Notes: generated by a model not told the origin, from the letters alone. DNA of 64,000 nucleotides from Medicago truncatula (GCF_003473485.1 NC_053042.1:8393501-8457500), one strand, 5' to 3'. Numbered from the stretch's first letter, positions 1-11,978 are shown. Numbers and translations are program-made.

Positions 1-958
1 CACAGAAGTTGGCGGGGCATTGGACCTGACCTAGGAAAACCCAAACGGGAATACATCGTGAAAAAACTGTCCAAGTGGTACCACTCTAGACTATCCTAAC
101 AAAAAAACACAAATGACTGACGCAACCCAGCGAACCTGCGTCCGGACGCGAAACCAGGTTAAAAAAAACGTGAAAAGAGGACATCTACATAGAACGGTTA
201 GAGTTTAAACTAGGCGAATGGATTGACTGTCAACACGGAAACCAATCCAAGTGCCAACATCCCCCCGAATCAACAGCAGGCATAAAATGCTCTTTCAAGC
301 GAACAACGCGTAAAAACTCAGATCGAGGGATGAGTTCAATACGTCAGAAACCAGACCCTTTCGGGTTAATCAACCCAGATCCTTTCGGGTTAAACGAACC
401 AAGCCCTTTCGAGTTTTATGAATTTCAACCACTGCAAAAAAGTCCAGATCAGAACCCTCCCCAACCACTGGTGTACAATCACAAAGAAAACACAAAACAA
501 ACACATGATGCAACACGGCCACTGGCGCCCACCACAGCCACCTGCAAGAACAAACACAACCACCCCGATCCAAACGACGACGAACGATCCGGGAGCACGA
601 TGAGGGAGGATTAATCGTGGAGGAAAGTCACCACAATTACAGCCGCCGGAATCAGAACAACCAGTACCAACACCAGAACAAACGACCCTGAGCACAACAC
701 CTAAACAAACGAAACAAGAACAGAGAAAAAAAACAGCAGAAGTGCAAAACAGAGAACACAGATCCAGCTAAAGCTGCGACACAACCTTCTATAACGTTTC
801 TACCAAAACCAAATAGAACCCACCAACCACCGCTACTCAGAAGCTAGATCCGCAGCTGACGACGGTGGATCCAAGGGACGACACTGGACAAAAACAAACA
901 AAAGGCGACGAGAGCAACAACCCGAGTTGGAACGAAGATGGTGATGCCATTTTCAATA
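1..958. other. Unidentified GC-richer segment, possibly transposon-derived
   Basis: This stretch is clearly richer in G+C than the AT-rich DNA that follows. It ends abruptly at a MITE remnant at about 960. Read on the minus strand it is T/G-rich, like the untranslated leader of a plant retroelement or gene. Neither the + strand frame at 330-614 nor the overlapping minus frames match a family I recognise. A short three-unit repeat lies at 352-412. I infer a truncated repeat running in from the left edge, but cannot name it. Confidence 0.3.
352..412 (+). repeat. Three-unit short tandem repeat
   Basis: Three imperfect units of about 20-24 bp share the core ccctttcgggtt or a close variant. In the + frame they would encode a repeated Pro-Asp-Pro-Phe-Gly-Leu-like motif. 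The repeat is seen directly; whether it was ever translated is unknown. Confidence 0.6.
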
Positions 959-959
959 A

Positions 960-1213
960 AAAAGTGTCCCAAAATAAATGAGCCATTTCACTTTTCAATA
1001 CATCATTAATTACTTTTTTCCCTTTATAACTCTAATTAATACTACTTTCATCACTCTCAATTCAATATATTCCATTTTGCATTTATGATAGGGGAGAATA
1101 GACCAATACTTAACAAGAGCACTTAAAATTATTTTTCTCTCTCATTCATTTATACATTTGTCTTAAAATGTGTGATTTGAGCAAATGACTCCGTTAATCC
1201 GGGACGGAGGGAG
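960..1213. mobile_element. Stowaway/mariner-type MITE, left end degraded
   Basis: The right end reads gggacggagggag followed by TA, the classical end of the 'ctccctccgt' Stowaway-like MITEs. The left end keeps only the inner part of the inverted repeat (aagtgtcccaaaata). The interior is AT-rich with no coding potential, as expected for a non-autonomous element. The left boundary is uncertain. Confidence 0.65.
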
Positions 1214-1215
1214 TA

Positions 1216-1421
1216 TCATTTATGGAGGCTTAATCCTATTTTCTCTGTTTCAGCTTTCATGTAATGTTTCTTGTGTCTGTTTTTTTTTTTTGCGATTTGC
1301 CAAGTATTTTGACTGTGTATTGTTTCTGACACTTTGATGCGTTGTTTCTAGCACATGTTGTGCGGAAAACATCGTATCCTTGTTGATATATTATTCTTTG
1401 ACTTTTTCAAAAAAAAAAATA
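1216..1421 (+). mobile_element. Possible LINE 3' tail
   Basis: A T/G-rich non-coding stretch ends in a run of A at about 1410-1420 (tttttcaaaaaaaaaaa), like the 3' untranslated tail of a plant L1 LINE. No coding sequence is left and no target-site duplication was found, so the call is weak. Confidence 0.25.
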
Positions 1422-3447
1422 CTGTCATAGATAAATGGTCATAATACATTGTACTAAATATTTTTTTAATCGCTATAAAATTCTGATCTTTTAAGTTTAA
1501 TCCTTTTTAATTTTAATTGGTGTTTTATTTAATTAAATATGACAAAACTTTTTCATAAATTTTAATTGGTACTTATTAAAAACTAATTACATTATAAATG
1601 ATGAAAATAGAGAGGAAGGATAAGAGATTGATAAACTCCCCAAGTCTCGCCATCGTTGCACTCTTTTTACTCTACAATGTTTGTGTTTTATCATTGATTC
1701 TCTACTTTTTTTTTTCTTCAGTTTTTGATTGCTTCTAAAGGAAAGAGGTTCTAATAAGTTGGAGCTCGATCAGGAGATAAATAAGTTTAGTTAAAATTAT
1801 TTCAAACCAGAAATCGAACTCAAATTTTTTCGAACGATTCTTATATAGACACAAGTTAAAAAAAAAAAATATTGATCTTCATTTCAATTCCGATTCACAT
1901 AGGTCCAAACAACACTATTCACAACCTCCTTTTCTAAGGGTGGTGTGCTTGCAAGGCTGAGAGACCACTGATTCACACATTGAATCAGAACGTCTCTTGC
2001 CCCAATCAATCTGTAAGGCTTGATGGTTAAATACCACACCGTCTGTAATCGTCGACCAATGGCTACCTAGTTGTCATTACTGGAAATTTGTATCTTTAGT
2101 ATATAAAAGGACTTTCTCGGTCTTCTAAGGTACGAATTATTTTAGCCTTAACCCTCAGCGTTGCTCAATATAATTACTTGAGTGTCGATGAGTGCATGCA
2201 TGTACATCCCTCCAGCAAGCTCATCGCAACGAACGTCTTTCTCCTAATCAAATCATATCAATTATTAATCTTGGTTTGATTTTTTTGTTTAACTTGGTTG
2301 AATGAAAAAAAAAATAGTACAAGGGTCATAAGATTAACAAACAAAGTGGTGAGTGAGAGAATGATTCCATACATTATATTCTAAACTACGATAAGATGAT
2401 GACAAACAAAAAATAGTGGTTTTTCATTCATTAGATGTTAAAATAGAAACATAAAATATTTTTTGTAATGGCAGAGGATTATTTTAACACTTGGAAACAT
2501 GTGCTTCTTGTTATATGCTTTCAATTGTGGTCAAATTGTTTCCCTTACTTTGCACTTGTATGTTTCACACGTTGGCCATTTTTGTTTCCTATGGGGAAAA
2601 AACTGGAAACAGCTACATGATTTCTAGTCAAAAGAGAGATCAATGGTTGAATTTAGTGTGTAAACTTATAGAACATGAATATGGTATGGCATGTAAATCA
2701 GAACCAAAACAGTGTACTAAGTACTAACAGAACAATACCAACACTAACATGCATTAAAATGTAAATTATCTTACAATAAAAATTCTTGCAGCAATCTACT
2801 GCTAATGCTCCCTCCATTCAATCACCTTTTATTGTTTAGATGAGAAATGTTTTCCCACCTTTGTTTGTTTTTATAGCCAAAGGTGCGGAAAACAGTTCTC
2901 ATCCAAAAAAAATAAAAGATCAAAATCCAAAGGTGTTTGTATTTTCCTCAGCTTTTGATTTTGTTGAACTGATGATTGTGTGTTGCCAACCCTTCCTCAG
3001 CTTTTTATAAAGTTCAACTATAAAAGATTGTACAGTAGATAGATGATCGTGGTTGGGTTGGGTGACCAAAGAGTTACATAAAAATGGAATGTGGGTTTGA
3101 TAGAAGGGTTAAGTAGCTGTGCATCCGTTTTTGGGTAAGACTCTCATTTGTTTTATGAGTCAAAAACAAAATGTATTCACCTTTTTAAATATTCCAAGAT
3201 TTAACCAAGTGATTGAGCTCACGTGTTAATGAGCTTCAACTATAATGACCGTACGAGAGAACTTGAGTTCGATTCCTGAACAAACAAAAAAACATTCCAA
3301 GCTTTTCATCCATTTCTCTTAAATTACTCTTGGTTAATATTCTAAACTAAAGACTTGCTATGAGTGTGTTTGGATGGAGTAGACAAACTCATCATCATAA
3401 AAGCAAAAATGATCGTAGATTTTACAAAAGCTATAAAATGTATCTTC
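1422..3447. other. AT-rich intergenic DNA without a supported gene
   Basis: No reading frame here resembles a known protein. About 1900-2240 is less AT-rich and contains a TATA-like tract (agtatataaaagg, near 2098). It could be a fragment of a transposon regulatory region, but no matching partner or end repeats are visible. About 3195-3275 has a phrase (gagttcgattcctg) resembling a tRNA B box and may be a decayed SINE. Confidence 0.4.
2415..2496 (+). repeat. 82-bp direct repeat, copy 1
   Basis: Nearly identical to 3900-3981, with only a few differences near the 3' end. The two copies lie about 1.48 kb apart in the same orientation. The sequence is non-coding and of unknown origin. Confidence 0.85.
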
Positions 3448-3449
3448 TA

Positions 3450-3730
3450 CTCCCTCCGTCTCAAATTATATGTCGCTTTAGGGAAAAAAATTGTCCTAAA
3501 TTATATGTCACTTTACAATACCAATGCAACATTAATGTTATTTTTCCTATTATAACCTTAATTATTTATTACTCTCTATTCTTTCAATTCTTTCATTTAT
3601 CTTTCTCATATTATTTATTAAGGACAATTTTGTAAAACAACTCATAATATCTCTTTTCCACACAATATTAATTGTATTTCTTAATATGTGTGAAATGCTC
3701 AAAACGTCATACAATTTGGGACGGAGGGAG
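3450..3730. mobile_element. Stowaway-type MITE, complete, TA target duplication
   Basis: The terminal inverted repeats are ctccctccgtctcaaattat at the left and its near complement ending acggagggag at the right. The element is flanked by TA dinucleotides at 3448-3449 and 3731-3732. It is 281 bp, AT-rich and non-coding. This matches the Stowaway (Tc1/mariner-derived) type. The subterminal phrase 'aaattatatgtcactt' occurs twice near the left end. Confidence 0.9.
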
Positions 3731-3899
3731 TATAAAACAACAAACCAATCATATAAAAGCAAAAAATGCCAATAAATTTTATAAAATCACATCGGATCAT
3801 TGTGCTTTTAGCAAAATCATCATTATATCAAATATGCACTAAACATTTCAATATTTAATATCTTTGTTCAAACAATTCAAAATTCGTCTCTGTGAACTT

Positions 3900-3981
3900 A
3901 GTGGTTTTTCATTCATTAGATGTTAAAATAGAAACATAAAATATTTTTTGTAATGGCAAAGGATTATTTACACTTGGAAAA
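3900..3981 (+). repeat. 82-bp direct repeat, copy 2
   Basis: Second copy of the 2415-2496 sequence. Its right end coincides with the 3' edge of the LINE fragment that follows. Confidence 0.85.
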
Positions 3982-4790
3982 GGAGTTTATGGGTGGAAGA
4001 GCCCAACGCAGGGACCTGCCAACCGAGCACCAAAACCAAGAAAATAAACTGAAACCCCAAAAGATAAAGTGCACCCCACCCACACACCCAAAATAACACC
4101 TAACAACTCCACCAAAAAAAGGCTCACTCATGTTGAATCCATATTTGACGCCTACATCTCCCTATTAGTTTCAACAGAGAAAAGGCTCCACCCCTCCACT
4201 CATATAGAGAACGTTTATACCCAGAGTATCTAGCGAAGAACCACTTCTAGGAGAGGAATTGAATCCTATCCACTAGAAGCCCGACTTCCACCGGTTTTCG
4301 CCGCAAAAATAAAATCATTGTGGGCATTCCAGAGGGTCCATAGAGTTGAATGTCAGATCAAATTAAGACAACGCCTAATCCTAGCACTCCCATCTAAAGA
4401 CAGAAACAACTGAAAAATACCAAGCACGCTCTCCGGAAAAACCTACTCCCAACCCAGCCACCAACAAACACTATACCATATCCTAGAAGCAATTGAACAA
4501 AGAACAAAAATATTATCTATCGATTCTTTCCCTCCCTCACAGAGACCACATAACAAAGTAGTCGGGTCCTAGACAGGGATAACCCCGGAGGAAAAGAGAT
4601 TTTTTTTTGGTTGAAAGACGATTGAGAAGTAACTTCGAAGCAAAAACCTGAAGCATGGACGGGGTCCAACTCTTCCAAGACAAAGATAATGCAATCACCA
4701 CCTCCACGAGCCTCTCACCTTCCAACAAAAATGGCTTAGCCAACACTACATATGATGACCTAACCACCTACTAGTAATCTGGGTTGATGT
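3982..4790 (-). pseudogene. Decayed L1 LINE, ORF2 C-terminal part and 3' UTR
   Basis: On the minus strand the conceptual translation resembles the zinc-binding (zf-RVT) region after the reverse transcriptase of plant L1 elements. It contains a Trp-Lys-Ser-Trp...Lys-Leu-Leu-Leu-Asn-Arg stretch (about 4600-4700), then a Cys-rich piece. After that comes a Trp-Thr-Leu-Trp-Asn-Ala-His-Asn segment, and finally a Leu-Tyr-Glu-Trp C-terminus near 4190. The frame is interrupted several times. The 3' untranslated part runs to about 3982 and has no clear poly(A). The 5' part, with endonuclease and reverse transcriptase, is missing. This is a dead LINE scrap. Confidence 0.7.
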
Positions 4791-5042
4791 TGTTAGGATG
4801 ATAATAGAGTGTTATACTCATTAATCCTTTTCCAAATCTCTTCCTTCTTATTGGGCTCCTTCGTAAATCTCCTTTAACGATAATTTATGATTTAATATTA
4901 CTTCCTCTGATCTCGTATGTAAGCAACAACAAAATAAAATTGATGCTCTCAAATATAAACACAAGACTATTACAATTGTTATATTTAATTTTATTATTCT
5001 AAGTTTATCCTTAAATTAAATGTAGATTCATTATTCAGACTC
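4791..5042. other. Intergenic, nothing recognised
   Basis: AT-rich sequence between a LINE fragment and a MITE, with no coding or repeat signature that I can support. Confidence 0.4.
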
Positions 5043-5045
5043 TAA

Positions 5046-5394
5046 GGGTGTGTTTGTTTCAAGTTTATCAAATTTATTCCTAGGAATAACATTCCTTGGA
5101 ATATAAAGATGGGAATTTTATTCCAAAGAATTTAGGAAAAATATGTTTGGTTAGCTTTATAATATTCCTAGGAACCATAAAAATAGGGATTATAATAGGT
5201 AAACTATTTATGAATTTATTCTCATCTCCATGGGAACTTTATTCCCACCCTTTTCCTTGAAATTTTTTTTCTATTCCCAGGAACATTTTATACCCGGGAA
5301 TAAAATTTAGTAAACTTGCAACAAACATAGGCATATACATTCCAATCATTTTATTCCCGGAAATCAACAATTATAACTTGAAACAAACACACCC
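5046..5394. mobile_element. Tourist-like (PIF/Harbinger) MITE with TAA duplication
   Basis: The inverted ends are gggtgtgtttgtttcaagtt at the left and its exact complement, aacttgaaacaaacacaccc, at the right. They are flanked by TAA at 5043-5045 and 5395-5397. A 3-bp TAA/TTA target duplication is diagnostic of PIF/Harbinger elements. Length is 349 bp with no coding capacity. The interior holds repeated tattccc/gggaata phrases that extend the foldback. Confidence 0.85.
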
Positions 5395-5397
5395 TAA

Positions 5398-6245
5398 AGT
5401 CTCTAACAATAAAAGTCTCTAAAGTATAACATTTTTTCACTAAGTCTCTAAAGTATAATTAAAATTATCCAAAGTATATAAAATTTTCAACTTTCTTATG
5501 CTTTATTTAAATGGTATGGACTATATTTAAATAAATAAAAAATTGCAATTTTTTATTTTGGTACACATAAGTGGTTTGTACGCGTTAGCATGCACACGGT
5601 TGTAATTGTAATCGATCTTGGCTTATCATCAAAATAAGGAGCCCCTATCTTAAAACACAGCAACTAGCATGTTTTCTTCTTCTCCCTCTTTCTTCTCGAC
5701 ACAATTCCGAGTCAACTTCTCCCTCTTTATTTCTATCACTTTGGAAAATGTCCCTTTGATTGTACATTTGATTTACCCTTCGGAAGTTAGAGTGGTATTG
5801 TTATTGACCATATCGAGTGATATAAGTACCGTATAGAATGTGTAAGTCTAGAATAAATCCTACAATGCACTAAGACTCTAATACAAGTGTAACTTGGTTG
5901 TTTTATTCTGAGGATGTCATGGTTGATAACCTGCTTGTATAATTTTGGACAGTACCACGAAACATCTTAAAGATAGTGATCTAATCCGCTACTCATCCTA
6001 GTAAATTCTTCGGTGGTTGAAAAACCTTTTTGAACTATTTTTAAATATTATATTGTTCCAACAATAAATCTATTGTTTTTGGTTTTCAATTGTTTATAAT
6101 ACTAGTTATTAGGAGTAAATGGCTTAGGGTCGACCATCAACCCTTGCTATTAATAATCATGTTTGCTATGCTCTCATTAGTTTTCTTCAAAATTGGTGTG
6201 GGTTCATCCAATTGGGTTTGTTTCTTGCATTTGGTAGGAAAATTT
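5398..6245. other. Intergenic, nothing recognised
   Basis: No credible coding frame, hairpin element or RNA gene could be supported here. Confidence 0.4.
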
Positions 6246-6249
6246 CCAT

Positions 6250-7150
6250 TTATCTAATCTTTCAATTCGAAGAAGTGAAAGGACGACATGAGAAATTCTA
6301 GGGTCCTAGAGGTTGAAGGTTTCGACTTGATTAGAGGCACAAAGAAAGTAAAGTTGATATTGTGGGAGGAGATCGTTCCTACAAAGATAAACTCTTGGAG
6401 ATGGTGGGTGCACAAGATTTTGAAGTTGAGACCTCTTATATTGACTCTATTTTGAAGAAAAATGTCGAAGGTATGGAATCAATTGTTTAAGAGGATGCAA
6501 TATGGTCTAATATCAAACTAACGGGGGATGAGTTCAAATTACGGTGTTATCCTTGGAAGCACGCTTTAATGGTGTATCAACTCGTAAAGAAAATGGTGGA
6601 AAGTCAGTTCATGGAAGCGAAGTCACATAACTCATAGGCTAAGGAGGGGGCATCATAGTAATGGACCTTCCAAAAGATCATTATATGGTGCATTTCAATA
6701 TTGAGAAATAATATAATCATGCTCTTTTTTATGAATCGTGGTTAATTGTTGATCATTGTCTTATCGTTCAACGTTGGAGGCCTTTGTATGGAGCAACGAT
6801 AATTCCAACTAGACAATTATTGTATGGACAAGGATTCCTAATCTTCCAATGAAGCTTTATAATAGGAATTTTCTTTGGCGTTTTAGGGAGGCATTATGTA
6901 GTATGTTGAAATAGGTCTTGTTCTTACTCTTAAATGTGTAGGATTGCGTGTTGTGTGTTTTAGTTGTGGGAAATATAGCCACAATGCTGACATTTTTTCA
7001 AACATTGAGATTTTTAACGTGATTAAAGAGACAGGTAGTGTCCCAGTTTCTATTCCTGTGGGGTTTGCTCGCCTAAGGAGATGGATTTTACCACAAGATA
7101 TGAAAATTTGTCTATGGTTTGGGTTCCACAAGTGCAACGGCCAGTAAACC
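6250..7150 (+). pseudogene. Decayed L1 LINE ORF1 (DUF4283 plus CCHC zinc knuckle)
   Basis: The + strand translation is broken by many stops but keeps recognisable pieces. These are a 'KDKLLEMVG' segment near 6380, a 'WKHALMVYQLVKKMV' segment near 6560 that is typical of DUF4283, and a zinc-knuckle start (CFSCGKYSHNAD) at about 6955-6990. The last Cys of the knuckle is lost. In plants DUF4283 with a CCHC_4 knuckle is the ORF1 module of L1 LINEs. An endonuclease or reverse transcriptase does not follow. This is a dead fragment. Confidence 0.6.
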
Positions 7151-8860
7151 TAAAATCTACGGCGAAGATCGCTTTGGTTCATGAGAAAATTTTGCAAAAC
7201 GAATCAAAAATATATTCCATCAAATTTTGGTCCTTGAATGCTCTTCAAAAGTCATAGTAGGCGGAAGCAATTGAGTAGTGCAACTCAACCAAAATTTTAG
7301 GAGCAATAATATCATGAAGATACAAAAGGAAAAGAGCACAAGGTAAGTCCAAGAAAATTAATTAATATTTATATTTCCATTATCGATGAAGATTCTGTTA
7401 GTGGTGGTTCACGTGTTAGAAAACAAAAATTCCATTAGAGGAGGTTCTCATCAAATCTTCGTGGGTTAAAAGGAAATGATGATTTTCAACCCTTTGAAGT
7501 GTCTTAACTCTCAAACTAGGGTCTCCAATAAATTAGGAGGGAAAATCCTCATCTTAAGCCTGATTTAAGACATGTAAAATCCATTAATTATCATAATCAT
7601 TAAGGAATCAATTCATCCCCAGCTTAAGCCACATATTTTTATTTTTTTTTTGACAAAACAAGCCACATATATAACTTAGAATTAAGCCAAGAAGTAAATG
7701 ATATATTTATGTGATAATCTATTTTATTTTATTTTTACTTTCTTTTTTGTTCTATTGGATTAGGTTTATGTTCCCTAGAATTTTTTTCCCATAAATGAAT
7801 TTGTGCACTTAATAAAAAAAAATATTACTTACTAGTTTAATTTAATATATTTTTTTACCATTTCATATGTATCAAACATAATTGATCGTTGTTATTATGT
7901 AATATCTATTTTTTACTAATCATTTTATTTTAAAAAACTAATAAATCTAATTTTATAGTTTGCATAAAACCTATTATTTTACGCCATTCCTATATTTAAT
8001 AATAATAATAAATCAATTTGTAATTTGATATTAAAAAATTGATCTAAATTAAACCGCATTATATTGAATTAGATCGAGTTAGACTTTTTAAATTAATCAT
8101 CCAAAATTGATCCAAATATCATAAATTTATCTTTAGATTGAACGAGTTTTACTTCAAACCTATACAAACTGCACCGCTAAATATTAGAAATTTATGCAAA
8201 ATTTGAACATGGTTCTTTTTTTTGGTACAAATTTGGACATAATTTATATCAATTAATACCTTCATTTGTATGATACAAAAATTACCTTCTTGGAAAATTG
8301 AAGTCAAAGTTTTTTCGAATAGGCAAGATTATCAATTCAGTATTCACGTTAATTAAAAATTGATTTTTAGTCCACTGCACTACACATTTTTTGTTGGTAC
8401 AAACCACTGCACTATTTTATTTTGACAAATACATACATTGAATGAATTTGTAATATTAGGTCCCGTACAATGCATAACTGATAGTTAAAATTAAATTAAA
8501 CCATAGAAAATTGAAATGTTTAATTTGTACAAAATTGCCTTACTTACTTTTTGACAAAATATTTTTTATTGATATGTAAAACTAAATTGAAATATAAAAA
8601 TATAGCTTGCAGATTTGAAATCATTAATTGGGTTAATTAAAAAGTTGAATAGATATTTAAAAAAATATATAAAATATGCTTTTGAAGAAAATAATTAATT
8701 AAATTAAATTATATACCTATTGAGATTATTCTCGAAGACTAATATGAATATTATAATGTTTTTATATTTTTTATTTTGGTAACTAGTATTTTTTCCTTAA
8801 AAATTAAGGCGGATAAGAATTTAATCAGTATTACGTGTAATTATGACTAGATACATAGCT
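7151..8860. other. AT-rich intergenic and upstream region of the GDSL gene
   Basis: Very AT-rich with no supported gene. The last few hundred bases should contain the promoter of the downstream GDSL gene. Confidence 0.45.
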
Positions 8861-8867
8861 TAGTATC

Positions 8868-8875
8868 TATAAATA
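8868..8875 (+). promoter_or_regulatory. Probable TATA box of the GDSL gene
   Basis: tataaata lies 60 bp upstream of the chosen ATG at 8928, a usual distance in a plant gene with a short leader. Confidence 0.6.
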
Positions 8876-8927
8876 CCTGAATGTTGTTGACACTATATTG
8901 TAAGAAAATCAGAAAGCTAATAGTAAG

Positions 8928-10395
8928 ATGGAAAAGTTAATGTGGGTTAGATTGACAATTTTTATTGTTTTATTTGGCAGTAAAGTATCAAATATTGCAA
9001 TTGCACAAACTACGAATGCAGCAGCATTTCCTGCAGTGTTTGCATTTGGGGACTCAATCTTTGACACAGGAAATAATAACAACCTTATGACTATGTCCAA
9101 GTGTAATTTTCCTCCCTATGGAAGGGATTACTACGGAGGAAAGGCTACAGGAAGATTCGGTAACGGCAGAGTTCTATCAGATTTGATAAGTAAGTCTTAA
9201 CATTAATTAATAATTGATTTTGTAAATAAATTGATATTGTTATGACTGATTTATTTGAATTTAATTTGTATATATATAGCGTCGGCATTGGGAGTAAAAG
9301 ACACATTGCCAGCATTCCTGAACCCATCTTTAACATCTCAAGACCTTGTTACCGGGGTATGCTTTGCATCAGGTGGATCAGGGTTTGACGATATGACAGC
9401 AAACGCACAGGTAATTAATTAAGTACAAATTAAATATATAAATATATGAATCAATTATAATTATGAATATGAATATTGTACATGTTACTGCAGGGAGCAG
9501 TTTTGACAATGGGACAACAACTGAACTATTTCCAACAATACATAACAAAGTTGAGAGGAATTGTTGGAAATGAAAGAGCAGCTGATATCATATCTAAAGC
9601 ATTGTTTATAATATCATCAGGAAACAATGATGTTGCATTCGCTTATTCCTTTACTCCAAGGCACTTCTTGCCTTTCAATGTATATTCCAATATGTTAGTT
9701 TCTGCCGGCCAAAATTTCCTCAAGGTTTGTTTCTTTGTATCTCTCATCCAAAATTAATTCTTTCATATTAATTAACTTTGATTGTTAATCCTAATTATAG
9801 AGTCTATATCAATTGGGAGCACGACATGTGTGGGTTCTAAGTACACTTCCATTAGGGTGCTTACCTGCAGCTAGATCTACAATGGGAGGACCATTAAGGG
9901 TTTGTGTAGATTTTGAGAATGGGTTAGCAGCACAATACAATAACATGTTACAGCAGGGGCTTGCAACTGTTAAAGGCTCCCTTCCTGATTATGATATTAG
10001 ATTTGTTGATGTCTATACTCCTATGCTTCGTCTCATACAAAATCCTTTTCAATCAGGTTTCATTTCATTTCATTATATACTACAATGTTGGTATTGTTAG
10101 AATTATATATATATATTTGCGCTGATATATACATTAATTTTTAGGGTTTGTAAACGTGTGGACCGGGTGCTGTGGAACTGGAACATTTGAAATGGGACCT
10201 TCATGCAACACGTTCACGTTACAATGTCCAAGTACTGCATCCTACTTTTTCTGGGATGTTGCTCATCCTACAGAGAGAGCTTATCAAGCCACTCTTGCTC
10301 AAGTACTTCAAACTCACAACTATGATCTAAATAGTTACAACATTTCCCAAACTCTTCATCCTTTCAATGTATCAACTCTTAGTTTTAATTATTAA
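8928..10395 (+). CDS. GDSL-type esterase/lipase, secreted
   Basis: SGNH-hydrolase esterase/lipase expected to act outside the cell on acyl esters such as cuticle or wall lipids; the substrate cannot be read from sequence. Exons 8928-9189, 9280-9410, 9494-9724, 9801-10056 and 10145-10395 join in frame at GT-AG sites to give 376 aa, a normal plant GDSL length in the usual five-exon layout. A hydrophobic signal peptide covers about residues 1-26. Block I is [12 protein letters not shown] from residue 41, with Ser43 as nucleophile. Block II is [10 protein letters not shown] at about 116, and block III is GNND at about 174. Block V is DVAHP at about 331-335, with Asp331 and His334 completing the triad. 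The cysteines WTGCCGTG and CP are also kept. All catalytic parts are intact, so it is probably functional. Confidence 0.93.
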
Positions 10396-11160
10396 ATAAT
10401 TTGTCAAATGGATTATTACTTGTTTATCCAAACAAATTCAATGAATTTGCGTCATAACAAAGAAGATCAAATTCAATGAAATGGACAATTGCTTTTTAAT
10501 GTTATCTTATTCGATGAAATGTGTTACTACTTATCTTTTCTTTCCTTCCTTGTTATTTACCGGCCGGTCGCGAATTCTTGGCCCATAAAATAATAACTCG
10601 CTATTTATATTAAATCCACTTTTAATAAAATTGGCTTATAAGATATAATGAATTTGATTTTATTTTTTTTTAATAAGCAACACGATCTATTGAGTGCAAA
10701 AAGAAAACAAAAAGTATATATAATCCTTTGATATACTTAAAAAATGGATACCGTTACCGTATCATAAGACAATTGATGCAAATTTAATTTAGTTAAAAAT
10801 AACTGAATATACAAAAATTATATGGATATTAAAATAATTGATGTCGGGTACTGTAACTTAAAAATATTTTTAAGGTATGAGAAGTATTCGGGACAAAGTC
10901 AATTAAAGACTAAAATCCATATATACCTAAATATCTAGATGGTATGATATAACTTAAAAGAGAAGAACCAATCCTTTATATCAATGTTATATAACAACTT
11001 TAAATGGGATTGTATGTATGCTTTCAACATGCTTATCCTAAATTCACTTTCTAGAACGCAACAAAGATAAGATCCCAATTCACTCAATTAACAAACAAGC
11101 AAGGCTATAGATGACGGCGACAGAAGCTATAGAGAAAAACGCGATCGTGGAGGGGTAGCA
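10396..11160. other. 3' flank of the GDSL gene, intergenic
   Basis: AT-rich sequence; the first 100-200 bases probably include the 3' untranslated region and poly(A) site. No other gene is seen. Confidence 0.4.
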
Positions 11161-11161
11161 G

Positions 11162-11292
11162 TAGCACTTAGGTGATATAGAGTTGGTGACATTGGTCAAT
11201 CACAATGTCACAATGTTTGTGAAAGAGAGAGAAACACAAACATTGTGGCATTGTGATTGGTCAATGTCACCCAACTCTATGTCACCCAAGTA
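11162..11292. repeat. Near-perfect hairpin of about 130 bp (foldback element)
   Basis: The left arm (about 11166-11225) begins acttaggtgatatagagttg. The right arm (about 11233-11291) is its near complement and ends caactctatgtcacccaagt. The short loop is aaagagagagaaa. The arms pair over about 55-60 bp with few mismatches. It could be a tiny MITE or a small-RNA precursor; no target duplication is evident. Confidence 0.75.
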
Positions 11293-11526
11293 TTTTCCGT
11301 CGTGGAGAGAGATAGAAAGAAAAAACAAAGTTCCTCAGCTCAGGGACAAAATCAAAATTGTCAAATTGAAGACTTACTTCATATCCAAACCCACCGTGTT
11401 GTTTCTCGACACTCTTCTCTCTCTTCTTTTTCTTCTTCTCTTTCTCTATCCTACTGTTACTTATTTAAAAAAATAAAATGTTTAGAAACGGGATGATACA
11501 GTTAAGTTAGATGAATTAAAAAAGGG

Positions 11527-11690
11527 TTAATGTTAACCGGTGCTCTCGGGGCACGAAGACAAAAGAGGAAATTTTAAGCCAAAAAAAAAAGCATTTAATG
11601 TATTAATTATACAACTTTTAATGCAAATATTATTATATTTGACTTCTTAACCGGTGCTCCGTCGGTAGCATGACCCTTAAAAAAGGGAAA
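11527..11690. mobile_element. Small MITE with ends rich in 'aaccggtgct'
   Basis: The left end is gggttaatgttaaccggtgct. The right part contains aaccggtgctccgtc and ends in gcatgaccctt, which is partly complementary to the left end. The phrase aaccggtgct occurs once in each half. The class is uncertain. Boundaries are approximate because both sides are flanked by A runs. Confidence 0.5.
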
Positions 11691-11978
11691 CGCATCACTA
11701 ATTCTTATTAAGTGTGTTACAAAAGTTTTAATGAATGTACAAATATTATTTCTCTTAATTCAAAAGATTTTTTTCGTAGTCCACCAATAAAAGACTTAAT
11801 TAAGCTGACACTCTAGAATCCACCCATAAACAATACCAGTTCTACAAAAACACTTTAAACACAATTTAATTGTGTTTAGTTTTTTTAGTGGAGTTATGGT
11901 GTATAGTTTTTTGTTTTTGAATATTGTGTTTAGTTTTTTTTAGGAAGATTAATTGTGTTTAGTTTTTTTTAAGGATAT

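Noticed and set aside
390-695. Overlapping open frames on both strands (330-614 +, 390-695 -)
   Set aside because: No family resemblance and low-complexity composition; likely chance frames in GC-richer DNA.
2098-2112. TATA-like tract suggesting a gene or LTR promoter
   Set aside because: No coding sequence or second repeat copy nearby; too weak to call more than a possible fragment.
6883-7137. Minus-strand frame over the LINE ORF1 zinc knuckle
   Set aside because: Antisense shadow of the decayed + strand LINE ORF1.
11183-11496. Small + strand frames of about 80-97 aa
   Set aside because: They run through a hairpin repeat and simple CT-rich sequence; not protein-like.
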